Source: Anaerolineae bacterium
GTDB lineage: Bacteria > Chloroflexota > Anaerolineae > Promineifilales > Promineifilaceae
Assembly: GCA_020848035.1 (NCBI GenBank)
Contig: JADLAX010000046.1
Coordinates: 1-64,000, forward strand
DNA length: 64,000 nucleotides
Direction: 5' to 3'
In this document: piece by piece, positions 42,529 through 50,954 of the stretch
Numbering within the stretch: the stretch's first letter is position 1
Layout: every line of letters begins with the position of its first letter
Translations under genes and position numbers: made by a program
The notes under the pieces: model-generated
Database searches by the model: none
Told to the model about the DNA's origin: nothing
What the model saw: the letters and a program-made list of their open reading frames with translations, nothing else

Positions 42529-43866
42529 ATGGCACCCCATATTTCAATTGAAAATATCGCCGAGTACGTCGGCCAGAAAGTGATAATTAAGGGATGGCTG
42601 TACAACAGCACCCACAAAGGGAAATTGATGTTCCTGCGCCTGCGCGACGGCAGTGGCATGACCCAGGGCGTCGCCTTCCGCCCCGATGTGGGCGATGAGC
42701 TGTTTGAAACGCTCAAAGGGCTGGGGCAGGAATCTTCGCTCATCGTTACCGGGCTGGTGAAGGAGAACAACCGCGCCCCCGGCATTCCCGAAGGCTTCGA
42801 AATTGCCGTTGAAAGCGCCGAAGTGCTGCAAAACGTCTCTGACTACCCGATCACCCCCAAAGACCACGGCGTGGAGTTCCTGATGGACAACCGCCACCTC
42901 TGGCTGCGCTCCAGCCAGCAGTGGGCCATCATGCGCATCCGCACCACCATCAAGCGAGCCATCATCGACTTTTTAGACAACGAGGGCTTCCTCAACATCG
43001 ACACGCCCATCATCACCCCGGCGGCGGCCGAAGGCACCAGCACTCTGTTCGAGCTGGGCTACTTTGACGAAAAAGCGTATCTGGCCCAAACCGGCCAGCT
43101 GTACAACGAGGCCAACATCATGGCTTTTGGCAAGGTGTACTGCTTTGGCCCCACCTTCCGCGCCGAAAAGTCGAAAACGCGCCGCCACCTGGCCGAATTT
43201 TGGATGGTGGAGCCAGAAATGGCCTACTTTGATCTGGACGACCTGATGGGTTTTGAGGAGCGCTTTATCGAATACATCGTACAAACCACCCTGGCCAAAC
43301 GGCGGCCCGAACTGGCGCTGCTGGAGCGCGACCTAACCGCCCTGGAAAACATCAAAGCGCCCTTCCCGCGCATCAGCTACGACGAGGCAATTGAGCGCAT
43401 TGCCGCCATTCGCGCCGCCACCGATGATCCCGAGCTGAAGGAGCAGCTGGCCATCGAATGGGGCGATGACTTTGGCTCGCCGCACGAGACGGTGCTGACC
43501 AAGCAGTTTGACCGGCCGGTGTTTGTTTATGGCTATCCCACGCAGGTGAAGGCGTTTTATATGGAGCCGTGGCCGGGTCGGCCAGAGGTGTGCAAGAGCG
43601 TGGATTTGCTGGCGCCCGAGGGGTACGGCGAAATCATCGGCGGCAGCGAGCGCATGAGCAACCCGGATGTGCTGGTGGCGGCCATTGAAAAGCACCAGCT
43701 GCCCGTGGAGCATTACCAGTGGTACATCGACCTGCGCCGCTTTGGCAGCGTGCCGCACAGCGGCTTTGGCCTGGGTCTGGAGCGCACCGTGGCCTGGATT
43801 TGCGGCATTGACCACATCCGCCAGACCAGCCCGTTCCCGCGCACCCTGAACCGAATGAATCCGTAA
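42529..43866 (+). CDS. asnS: Asparagine-tRNA ligase
   Basis: 445 residues from ATG 42529 (GGAG 7-10 bases upstream; an upstream in-frame TTG overlaps that site). N-terminal OB-fold (VIIKGWLYNSTHKGKLMFLR), then class II catalytic domain: motif 2 in TFRAEKSKTRRHLAEFWMVE and motif 3 GFGLGLERTVAWICG. The length and the MVEPEMAY segment fit AsnRS better than bacterial AspRS, which carries a large insert. Confidence 0.92.
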   Translation: MAPHISIENIAEYVGQKVIIKGWLYNSTHKGKLMFLRLRDGSGMTQGVAFRPDVGDELFETLKGLGQESSLIVTGLVKENNRAPGIPEGFEIAVESAEVLQNVSDYPITPKDHGVEFLMDNRHLWLRSSQQWAIMRIRTTIKRAIIDFLDNEGFLNIDTPIITPAAAEGTSTLFELGYFDEKAYLAQTGQLYNEANIMAFGKVYCFGPTFRAEKSKTRRHLAEFWMVEPEMAYFDLDDLMGFEERFIEYIVQTTLAKRRPELALLERDLTALENIKAPFPRISYDEAIERIAAIRAATDDPELKEQLAIEWGDDFGSPHETVLTKQFDRPVFVYGYPTQVKAFYMEPWPGRPEVCKSVDLLAPEGYGEIIGGSERMSNPDVLVAAIEKHQLPVEHYQWYIDLRRFGSVPHSGFGLGLERTVAWICGIDHIRQTSPFPRTLNRMNP

Positions 43867-43878
43867 AAATGAGGCGTA

Positions 43879-43925
43879 AGCATCCTCAGATGCGTCTTTT
43901 TTTTTCGTTCGCATCTGAGGATGCT
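43879..43925. repeat. Perfect inverted repeat after asnS
   Basis: 16-base arms AGCATCCTCAGATGCG / CGCATCTGAGGATGCT around a loop holding a T9 tract. It may work as terminator or be a dispersed palindrome. Confidence 0.7.
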
Positions 43926-44003
43926 CACTCCTCCGGCATAAACAAAAAAGTTTTGGTTGTCATGCTCGTGAAAACGGGCATCCATCTTTTATAAGCGTGA
44001 TAG

Positions 44004-44023
44004 ATTCCCGCCTGCGCGGGAAT
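44004..44023. repeat. ATTCCC-N8-GGGAAT palindrome
   Basis: ATTCCCGCCTGCGCGGGAAT has the form of the neisserial dRS3 element and of similar short repeats in many genomes. It lies 37 bases before the flippase-like gene; the open frame of that gene runs through it, but the true start is downstream. Confidence 0.6.
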
Positions 44024-44059
44024 GACAATTGCATCTCCGATTCAAAACCCGAAAACAAC

Positions 44060-45052
44060 ATGAGCAGAAAGCAAATCTGGCAAATTGTGGGCTTGCTGGT
44101 GGTGATTGGGGCCATCGTGGCGCTGTTTGTCTGGTTTGTGGATTTGCAGGCGGTGGGGCAGGTGCTGCAAACGGCCGTTCCCACCCACCTCATCCTCGCC
44201 TCTTTCCTCCTCATTTTGGGCCTGCTCTTTTATGCCCTGCGCTGGCAGCTGCTGCTGGGCAATAAACCCACCCTGCGCGAGACGTTCCATGCCAGCAACA
44301 TTGGCCACGCGGGCAACATCATCGTGCCCGCCCGGGCGGGTGAGGCGATGCGCATTGTGGTGCTGGGGCGCGGCGGGGCGGTCTCCTACACCGAAGCCAC
44401 CTCCAGCTTTGTGGTGGAGCGGCTGTTTGAACAGCTGCTGCGGCTGCTGGCGCTGGTTGCCGCCGTTGCCGTGGGCGCGGGCATCGAACTGTCGCCTGGC
44501 TCCATTGTGGGTGGGCTGGCGGTGCTGCTGGCCGCTTTTGCCGGGATTCAGTGGCTCATCCGGCAGCGTGCACGGGTGCTGGCTCACTGGCCCGCCCGGT
44601 TGGCTCGCCTGCCGCGCATCACCGAGGCCGGGGCGCGCCGCTCGCTCACCGATTTGCTGGACAATTTAACGGCCGTTGCCGAACCCAAACAGCTGGCCAA
44701 AGTGATGGGCAGCTCGCTGCTGGCCTGGGGCTGCTTCTGGGGCTTTTTTTACGTTACGCTGCTGGCGCTGGGTGATGGCTTTCCCCCGGCCGATCGGCTG
44801 GCCGTCTCCCTGGGAGCGCTGGCCCTGTCGCCGCCGTCCGCGCCGACGCAGCCGGGCATTTTCCACGCCTCGGTGGTGGTGCCGCTGGCCGCCGTCGGTT
44901 TTGACGAGGTGGCCCTGACGGCGTACGCGGTGCTGCTGCATATTTTAGAAATGGTGTGGATGATTGGTCTGGCGCTGTGGGGGCTGGCGCAAACTGGCCT
45001 CTCGCTGCAAACGATGTTGGGTACGGCAACGGCCGTTAATGATCCCCAATGA
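44060..45052 (+). CDS. Flippase-like membrane protein (LPG-synthase TM family)
   Basis: 330 residues from ATG 44060, with eight or so helices (IVGLLVVIGAIVALFVWFV and onwards). The LILGLLFYALRWQLLLG helix, NIGHAGNIIVPARAGEAMRI and SFVVERLFEQLLRLLAL are typical of the PF03706/AglD-like family, which includes the flippase part of MprF and glycolipid-linked proteins. No soluble catalytic domain is fused. It overlaps the convergent Nudix-like gene by 17 bases. Confidence 0.82.
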   Translation: MSRKQIWQIVGLLVVIGAIVALFVWFVDLQAVGQVLQTAVPTHLILASFLLILGLLFYALRWQLLLGNKPTLRETFHASNIGHAGNIIVPARAGEAMRIVVLGRGGAVSYTEATSSFVVERLFEQLLRLLALVAAVAVGAGIELSPGSIVGGLAVLLAAFAGIQWLIRQRARVLAHWPARLARLPRITEAGARRSLTDLLDNLTAVAEPKQLAKVMGSSLLAWGCFWGFFYVTLLALGDGFPPADRLAVSLGALALSPPSAPTQPGIFHASVVVPLAAVGFDEVALTAYAVLLHILEMVWMIGLALWGLAQTGLSLQTMLGTATAVNDPQ

Positions 45053-45614
45053 ATTGAACGCTGTCGGCGGAGCGCCATTCCCAGCGGTGCCGCTTGACGG
45101 GATCGATGACCCCATCAGACTGGTTCTCACGCCAAAAGCCCTCGACAGGTAGGTCGGAAACGGCCGCTTCAATCACGTGAAAATTGTATTGCGATGGCAG
45201 CCCCGGGTACGAAATTGAGTTGGTGCTGGTCTGATACTGGCGATGGGTTTCTGGACGCAGCGAAATCGCTTCTTTGGGCAGCGCCAGCTCTTCTTGCAGG
45301 CAGCGGCAGGCGGCATCCTGTACCGTTTCGCCAGGCTTGATTTTTTCAGAAGGTGGCTGATTGCGATAGCGCCGCTGGCCGTTAAAAAACTCCTGTTCCG
45401 CTTCCATCAGCACTGTTTCTCCCCGCCGGATGATGATTTGCACCACTTCAACCAGGCGCAGCGGTGGTGTATCCATCAGCTGCACTTCGCCCGCCTGTAA
45501 TTCCTGCCAGAGATGGTTCAAACTTTTGCTGCTGTTCTCCCCCCACGCCTTAAAGTCGATGCCGTAGTGGCTTAGCCACGTTGCCAGGGCATAAATGTCG
45601 GTAAATTGATTCAC
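45036..45614 (-). CDS. Nudix-like protein with an altered Nudix box
   Basis: 192 residues from a GTG at 45614, chosen because AAGAAGGA lies 6 bases upstream; longer upstream frames overlap the ABC permease gene in antisense frames. The central GETVQDAACRCLQEELAL aligns with the Nudix box, but the RE pair reads RC and the final Gly is Ala; the EE pair is kept. The metal-binding set is incomplete, so catalysis is uncertain. N-terminal ~60 residues are a separate small domain (IYALATWLSHYGIDFKAWG). Convergent with and overlapping the flippase-like gene. Confidence 0.65.
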   Translation of the reverse strand: MNQFTDIYALATWLSHYGIDFKAWGENSSKSLNHLWQELQAGEVQLMDTPPLRLVEVVQIIIRRGETVLMEAEQEFFNGQRRYRNQPPSEKIKPGETVQDAACRCLQEELALPKEAISLRPETHRQYQTSTNSISYPGLPSQYNFHVIEAAVSDLPVEGFWRENQSDGVIDPVKRHRWEWRSADSVQFIGDH

Positions 45615-45805
45615 AATGATCCTTCTTGTTGCAGCGGCAGTATGTCCGGCCATTACGTAGATTCCAATACCATGTGATGCTGCTTCATATGATACCTGGA
45701 TTGGGCAATAGGTCACAAAAGCAATCGGTTTTTCACACGAGAATTTTGGGCCAGGACCGATGGGGGAACGATGGCGTGGTATCAGGCGAGGGGAGGGGTT
45801 CTTGC

Positions 45806-46642
45806 TTACAAATCGCGACGAGAGAAGGCTACCAGGCTCAGCAGCAGCAGCACGGCCGTGTACGCCACCGCATACCCAATCATCAGGTCTGAAGGCTGCG
45901 ATAGAACCATAAATGGGCCAGAAGCAAACGCGGCCGTGGTGACGCGCGGCTGGAGCAGGGCCAGCGCCTGCCGCCACAAAATTTCCGTGGGCATAACCAG
46001 GCTGGTGACGATCCCGATATTGACGGCCGTTTCGCTCTGCAGCAAACTGCCAATCTGCTCCACCCAGCCACCGATGAAGGCGATGCCTACCATCATGAAG
46101 GCCAAAACGCCGTTGGCCAGGGTAGACAGCCGCGTGCCGCCCAGCATCGTCAGCGAGAGCACCAGCAAGCCCTGCATCAGCATCAGCCCCAGCCCGGCCA
46201 GGACGTTGCTGACGAGAAAGCCGGTTTGCCAGCGGTAGAGCACAATGACGCCGCCGACCAGCAGCACCGTGTACACCGTGAGAATGGCGGCAAAACCCAA
46301 CCATTTGCCCAGAATCACTTCCCAGCGGCGCACCGGCTTGGTCACCAATGCTTCGATGGTGTGGGAGTCAATTTCGCCGGAAACGGCCGTTACCGAAATC
46401 AGCAGGGCCATCACAATCACCAGGAAATTGACCATGTACAGCGCCGCCGAAAAGAGCGCCCCCAGGCCAAAGTCCATGTCGTCAACGCCCGCGCCCAGCC
46501 GGGCCAGCTCGCGAAAGATGAGCGACAGGCCCACGCCAAAAATGGTCAGGAAGCCCACAGCCAGCAGCAGCGACACCCACAGCACCTTGCGCCGCTGCGT
46601 TTCACGGATGGTTAGTTCGGCAAAAATGAGAACAGTTTGCAT
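45806..46642 (-). CDS. ABC-2 type permease
   Basis: 278 residues, ABC-2 permease of the NatB/NosY-like kind: about six helices with the coupling motif DSHTIEALVTKPVRRWEVILGKW. It lies 115 bases downstream of the cognate ATPase (a repeat fills the gap). Together with the ATPase, zinc-ribbon, anti-sigma-like and ECF sigma genes upstream it forms a five-gene minus-strand unit. Confidence 0.88.
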   Translation of the reverse strand: MQTVLIFAELTIRETQRRKVLWVSLLLAVGFLTIFGVGLSLIFRELARLGAGVDDMDFGLGALFSAALYMVNFLVIVMALLISVTAVSGEIDSHTIEALVTKPVRRWEVILGKWLGFAAILTVYTVLLVGGVIVLYRWQTGFLVSNVLAGLGLMLMQGLLVLSLTMLGGTRLSTLANGVLAFMMVGIAFIGGWVEQIGSLLQSETAVNIGIVTSLVMPTEILWRQALALLQPRVTTAAFASGPFMVLSQPSDLMIGYAVAYTAVLLLLSLVAFSRRDL

Positions 46643-46670
46643 AGTTTTTGGGTGTCAAATGTTTAGGTTG

Positions 46671-46757
46671 CAGGTGGCATGTTGCAGGTGGCATGTTGCA
46701 GGTAGCAGGTAAGCCCCTGATTACTTGCCACTTGCCACTTGCATACTTGCATACTTG
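46671..46757. repeat. Inverted repeat of GCAGGTGGCATGTT words
   Basis: Left half repeats GCAGGTGGCATGTT twice and ends GGTAGCAGGTAAG; right half has CTTGCCACTTGCCACTTGC and ACTTGCATACTTGC words. It fills nearly the whole gap between the ABC ATPase stop (46758) and the permease start. It has the word-iterated palindrome architecture. Confidence 0.75.
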
Positions 46758-47678
46758 CTATCCTTCCGATTGATCGCCCACAATTTGCAGGAAGCGCTCT
46801 TCCAGCGTAAGCGATTGCGGGGTGAGTTCGTACAGGGTATGGCCCTGGGCCACCAGCCAGCTGGCCAGCCGGGGCAGGGCGGCTTCGGTGGGCAGGGTGA
46901 GGTGGATACGGCCGTCACCCATCCCCAGCCGTACGCCCTCGCCAAAAGCAGCCAGCTCGGCCAGCAGCTGTGGCGTGGGCTGCCCCACCCGCACAATGAC
47001 GGGCACGGCGGCAATCGTTTCGTGCAGTGAGACTGTGTCCAGCACATCCCCCTGGCGAATAAAGGTCACCCGGTCGCAGGTTTGCTCGACCTCGCTGAGC
47101 AGGTGAGAGTTGAGAAAAACGGCCGTGCCGCGCTGCCGCAGCTGGTTGATGATGTCGCGCACCAGCCGCCGTCCCAGCGGGTCCAGGCCAGAGGTGGGTT
47201 CGTCTAAAAAGATCAGCTCCGGGTCGTTGAGCAGGGCCTGGGCCAGACCAATGCGCTGCAACATACCTTTGGAGAAGGCGCGCAGCGGCGTGTCGGCGCG
47301 TTCTTGCAGGCCCACCAGGGCCAGCAGCTCCGGGATCACCTGGCGGCGCTCGGCCGTGGGCATCTGGTACAAACGGCCGTGAAAATCCAAAAATTCGGCT
47401 GCGCTAAGCCATTCATGAAAGCGGAAATGTTCGGGCAGGAAGCCAATTTTGGCCCGGGCGGTGCGGTCGCCCAACGGCCGTCCCAACAAAGTGGCGCTCC
47501 CGGCAGTCGGGCTGGTTAAACCAAGCAGCATTTTGATGGAGGTGGTTTTGCCCGCGCCGTTGGGACCCAGAAAGCCAAAAATTTCGCCCCGTTTTACCTG
47601 GAGTGTGAGGTTGGCAACGGCCGTTTTCTCGCCAAACTGCTTGCGCAGGCCCATCGCTTCAAGAGCAAACTCACTCAT
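46758..47678 (-). CDS. ABC transporter ATP-binding protein
   Basis: 306 residues from ATG 47678, 2 bases after the zinc-ribbon gene; the upstream frame overlaps that gene. Walker A GPNGAGKTT, signature FSKGMLQRIGLAQALL, Walker B LIFLDEPTSGLD, His switch NSHLLSEVE. C-terminal ~80-residue regulatory domain. Partner of the permease at 45806. Confidence 0.92.
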   Translation of the reverse strand: MSEFALEAMGLRKQFGEKTAVANLTLQVKRGEIFGFLGPNGAGKTTSIKMLLGLTSPTAGSATLLGRPLGDRTARAKIGFLPEHFRFHEWLSAAEFLDFHGRLYQMPTAERRQVIPELLALVGLQERADTPLRAFSKGMLQRIGLAQALLNDPELIFLDEPTSGLDPLGRRLVRDIINQLRQRGTAVFLNSHLLSEVEQTCDRVTFIRQGDVLDTVSLHETIAAVPVIVRVGQPTPQLLAELAAFGEGVRLGMGDGRIHLTLPTEAALPRLASWLVAQGHTLYELTPQSLTLEERFLQIVGDQSEG

Positions 47679-47680
47679 CG

Positions 47681-47980
47681 TTAGCCGCTGTACCGTTCGT
47701 GCCAGGTGTGGCCACAAAACGGGCATTTGTATTCGTGGATAAAGTGGTTTTGGGTACCAGGCAGGATGCTGATTTTCTGGGCTTCCAGCGCTTCGCGACG
47801 CACCGGCTCCATCTTTTTCCAGCGGCTGCACTTGGGGCACTGCACCTGCCAGCCAGGTGTGGGCGGCTTGGGCTGCGTTTCGGGCAGGTTGGCTCCACGC
47901 CGGTAAGAGACAATCAGGTAAAGCGCACCGGCGATGATGACCCCCACCGCGATAGGGATAAACAAAGGGTGATGCAACAT
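47681..47980 (-). CDS. Membrane-anchored zinc-ribbon protein
   Basis: 99 residues from ATG 47980, 5 bases downstream of the anti-sigma-like stop. One helix (PLFIPIAVGVIIAGALYLIV), then CPKCSRW and CPFCGHTWHERY, two CxxC knuckles of a zinc ribbon. It lies inside the sigma/ABC unit. It may be a redox or metal sensor for the exporter or the sigma pathway (inference). Confidence 0.75.
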   Translation of the reverse strand: MLHHPLFIPIAVGVIIAGALYLIVSYRRGANLPETQPKPPTPGWQVQCPKCSRWKKMEPVRREALEAQKISILPGTQNHFIHEYKCPFCGHTWHERYSG

Positions 47981-47985
47981 GCAGT

Positions 47986-48978
47986 TTATTCTAACCCATT
48001 TGCCAGGGCCGCCAATTCGGCGGTGGCTTGTGCCCCGGCCAGCAGGTATAAACGGCCGTTCTCTTGCCAGATCAGCATGTGAAGGCGGTTGTCTAAGCTG
48101 GTGAGCCCGATAGCGCTGCTGCCGTTCACCGTCATTTCCTGGTAGGTGGCGATGTTGCTGGGGATGGGCAGCAGCAGGGTGCTGGTCCAATCGATCTGGC
48201 TGGCCAGGCGCTGCGCTTCCAGCGGGCTAAGCCCCAAAATTTGCAGCAGCGCTTCGCCCATCAGGGCCGGGTCAAGATTTTCAGGATACTGTACTTCTGG
48301 GCTGTTGGTTTGCAGCAGGGTGGTGCCATCGGCCCAGCGCTGCTCGACGCCGCTGTAGGTGGCCACGGCAATGCGCGCCCCATCGAGGCCGTCGGGCAGC
48401 AGGTTGGGGTCCAGGCTGGCCGCTTCTAGCAGGCGGCGGGTGTTGGCTTCGTTGATGGTGAAGTGGCCGTTGCCGCCGGAGGCAACAAAAATTTCATCGG
48501 GTTGGCCCAGGGCGGGGATGGTGTAGACGGCCGTTAACCCCGTTACGGTCGCTGCTTTGCTCAGCGAATCCACGGGGGTGAGCAGTCCTGGTTCCTTGTC
48601 AACTTCCAGCTCGCCGGGCATGATGCCTTGTTCGGCCGCCTGGCGTAGGATGGCCATCTGTTCCGGGGTGATTTCAATGGCGGCAAACTTCTCCACGCGG
48701 AACAGCCCCAGAAAATCGCTGGCGGCAGCACGCACGGCGGGGAAGCTAAAGCTGATCATCAGCAGCACGACGGCCAGGGAAACGGCCGTTGCCAACCGTC
48801 GCTGCGGGGCCAAAAGCTGCTGTCCAAGACGGGCTAACCAATTCGGCCGTTCGGGCGGTGCCAGCTCCGCCTGGAGCCGGGCAAAGGCCAGCCGCGCCGG
48901 GCGGGGGGCTTCCGCTTCCGTTGGTTCCAGGATGGCCAGCCGGGCCATCACTTCTTGAACTTGCTTGTCTTCGCTCAT
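47986..48978 (-). CDS. Probable transmembrane anti-sigma factor
   Basis: 330 residues: ~60 cytosolic residues, one helix (LATAVSLAVVLLMISFSF, ~61-78) and ~250 residues outside. It follows the ECF sigma gene (49020), the standard place for the anti-sigma factor. The HxxxCxxC zinc motif of ZAS-type anti-sigmas is absent, so binding to the sigma is assumed from position and topology. The outside domain could sense an envelope signal. Confidence 0.7.
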   Translation of the reverse strand: MSEDKQVQEVMARLAILEPTEAEAPRPARLAFARLQAELAPPERPNWLARLGQQLLAPQRRLATAVSLAVVLLMISFSFPAVRAAASDFLGLFRVEKFAAIEITPEQMAILRQAAEQGIMPGELEVDKEPGLLTPVDSLSKAATVTGLTAVYTIPALGQPDEIFVASGGNGHFTINEANTRRLLEAASLDPNLLPDGLDGARIAVATYSGVEQRWADGTTLLQTNSPEVQYPENLDPALMGEALLQILGLSPLEAQRLASQIDWTSTLLLPIPSNIATYQEMTVNGSSAIGLTSLDNRLHMLIWQENGRLYLLAGAQATAELAALANGLE

Positions 48979-49019
48979 CGTTTTAATCCGTTATCGGTCG
49001 TCTAAAATCCGTTCGCCGA

Positions 49020-49601
49020 TTACCGTTCACCGTTCACTTCTTCATACGCCTGCTTAAACGCGGCGGCGGCGCGGGCCAGCAGCGTGCCCACCGAACCGGG
49101 GGCGACGCCCACCGCTTCGGCGCATTCGGCGTAGCTAAAGCCCATCTGGCGCATGAGCAGGAGCTGGGTATCGCGCTCCGGCAGCTGGGCCAGGGTTTGG
49201 CGCACGGCCGTTTCTCGTTCACGCTGCTCTACTTCTTTATCTGCACCGGGCATGCCTTGTGGGTCGGGCACCAGCAGGGTATTGCGCTGCCAGCGCCGCT
49301 GCCGCCCGCGAATGGCGTTGTAGCCCGCATTGGTGGCGGTGCGGTAGAGCCAGGCACCCAGGTTATGCTCACGGTTGCGGTTGAGAAAGCGGCGGCTGAA
49401 GGCATAGTCGTGCAGCTTGAGGAACACTTCCTGGGTCACATCTTCGGCTTCGGCCCGGTTGCCCAACAGGCGGAACAACAGCCCGTAGACGCGATCATAG
49501 TGCTGGTGGAAGATCGCCTCAAACGAGGCGACATCCCCCTGCCCCATCTGCTCTAGCAGAAGATTATCGGTCAGGCTGGTCACATCTGTTCCTTTCGCCA
49601 T
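49020..49601 (-). CDS. ECF-type RNA polymerase sigma factor
   Basis: 193 residues. Region 2: FEAIFHQHYDRVYGLLFRLLG and AEDVTQEVFLKLHDYAF; region 4: LAQLPERDTQLLLMRQMGFS and YAECAEAVGVAPGSVGTLLA. First gene of the minus-strand unit with the anti-sigma-like, zinc-ribbon and ABC exporter genes. Odd: the last codons (NGER, stop TAA) are written in the GGTGAACGGTGAACGGTAATCGG repeat words, so the repeat supplies the stop. Confidence 0.92.
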   Translation of the reverse strand: MAKGTDVTSLTDNLLLEQMGQGDVASFEAIFHQHYDRVYGLLFRLLGNRAEAEDVTQEVFLKLHDYAFSRRFLNRNREHNLGAWLYRTATNAGYNAIRGRQRRWQRNTLLVPDPQGMPGADKEVEQRERETAVRQTLAQLPERDTQLLLMRQMGFSYAECAEAVGVAPGSVGTLLARAAAAFKQAYEEVNGER

Positions 49602-49946
49602 GTTGCTTGGTATCTTACTGCTCCCTTAAACACCGGTAAACGGCCGTTTGTGACATTTACAGCAGCTGGTTCTTTGGGATTTCGTGGGGTTTTGCGTGAA
49701 GCGTGAAACGTGATGCCTCTCTGGTCACGTTTCACGGATTGTAAGCCCCTGAATTCCTGAAGACCCCGACATCTTACGCGCATGTGGGGGAAGTGGCAAG
49801 GTGGTGTGGGGGAGAAACGGCCGTTTCTCATCCAACAATTTAACCGCAGAAAACGCGGAGCACGCAGAGAGGAAATAAAAATTTCTCCGCGTCCTTCGCG
49901 CCTCTGCGGTGAATTCTTCAGACCAGGGACAGAGGACTAAGGCGGC
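49602..49946. other. Intergenic region upstream of the sigma gene
   Basis: About 345 bases, with two ACGGCCGT sites (near 49640 and 49817) and the dispersed repeat at 49842-49910. It presumably holds the sigma-gene promoter; no clear box was identified. Confidence 0.4.
49842..49910. repeat. Dispersed inverted repeat (ACCGCAGA / TCTGCGGT)
   Basis: Terminal arms ACCGCAGA and TCTGCGGT enclose CGCGGAGCACGCAGAG, an AT-rich middle and CTCCGCGTCCTTCGCGCC. The same words occur, translated, at 35651-35712. Confidence 0.75.
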
Positions 49947-50864
49947 TTACTCGCTGGCGCTTAGGTCAACCGGCGCTGCGGCCGGTTCCAGCGATTGCAG
50001 ATAGAGCCAGATCGCTTCCAGCTCCACGTCGCTCATTTGGCGGTAGTAGTGCCAGGGCATAAACGGGTTAATCTGGCGGCCCGTGGGCGTCTGGCCGGTG
50101 CGGATCAGCTTGATGAAATCAGCCTGAGTCCAGCTGCCCAGGTTCCCCGAAGGCGTCAAATTAGGGCCGATGGGTTCGCCTGGTCCGGCCTGCCCGCTGG
50201 TCAGTTCCTGGCCGTGGCATTCGCGGCAGGTGGCGATGCTGACCAGGTATTCGCCATAGGCCACGTTGGCCCCTTCTGGCGGCGCTTCCGGCAACGGAGC
50301 GTTGTGGTCGAGGTAGTCGGCCGGAATGTTTGTGTCGAACTGGCCCAGGGCGATGAGCATGTACGTGAGCGGGGTCAGTTTTGTGGCGGGCGGCACGTTG
50401 TCTACGGGCGGCACCGTCTTCAGGTAAGCCACCACCGCCCCCAGATCGGTGGCGCTCATGTTCTGGAAGTGCTGCGCGGGCATCACCAGCATCGGCTGGC
50501 CTGCCGAGTTCACCCCGTGCCGGATGGCCCGCAGCCAATCTTCATCGCGGTACGTTCCGCCGATGCCCCCTGCGCCGCTGGTTAGATTGGCCGAGACCAC
50601 GGTGCCGATGGCGGGTTCATCAAAGAAAGCCTGGCCGCGCAGCCCTTCGCCGTGGCACTCGCCGCAGGCCGCCACAGCTTCAACCAGGTGTTTGCCCCGC
50701 GCCAGCGCCGTGGCGCTGTTGTCAAGCGGTACGGCGGCGACGGTGATGTCGTAGGTTTGGTTCAGGCGGGCGCGACCCAGGCTGTACAGAACCAGCGCCG
50801 CAATGCCAAACAGGACAACGAGGCTGGCCAAACCGACAGCCATCCATTTGCGTGCTTGTTTCAT
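49947..50864 (-). CDS. Di-haem c-type cytochrome
   Basis: 305 residues. An N-terminal helix (MAVGLASLVVLFGIAALVLYSLG) anchors the protein. There are two cytochrome c domains with haem motifs CGECH (67-71) and CRECH (213-217) and candidate Met ligands (MLVMPAQHF, INPFMPWHYY). It works in electron transfer at the outer face of the membrane. The domain order resembles alcohol or sulphite dehydrogenase-linked cytochromes, but no partner oxidoreductase is nearby. Confidence 0.9.
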   Translation of the reverse strand: MKQARKWMAVGLASLVVLFGIAALVLYSLGRARLNQTYDITVAAVPLDNSATALARGKHLVEAVAACGECHGEGLRGQAFFDEPAIGTVVSANLTSGAGGIGGTYRDEDWLRAIRHGVNSAGQPMLVMPAQHFQNMSATDLGAVVAYLKTVPPVDNVPPATKLTPLTYMLIALGQFDTNIPADYLDHNAPLPEAPPEGANVAYGEYLVSIATCRECHGQELTSGQAGPGEPIGPNLTPSGNLGSWTQADFIKLIRTGQTPTGRQINPFMPWHYYRQMSDVELEAIWLYLQSLEPAAAPVDLSASE

Positions 50865-50954
50865 GATGTGCGTTCCTTTTGGCAGGCAGCGTGAAGCAAA
50901 CGGCCGTTGCCTACCGCATTTTCAGGCAAAATGGTGTTAGTTGAAGTTAGAGGT

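Noticed and set aside
45615-46304. Long minus-strand frame upstream of the Nudix-like gene, making a 422-residue protein
   Set aside because: The added part is an out-of-frame reading of the ABC permease gene on the same strand, with Arg/Gly/His-rich composition; the GTG at 45614 has a ribosome site.
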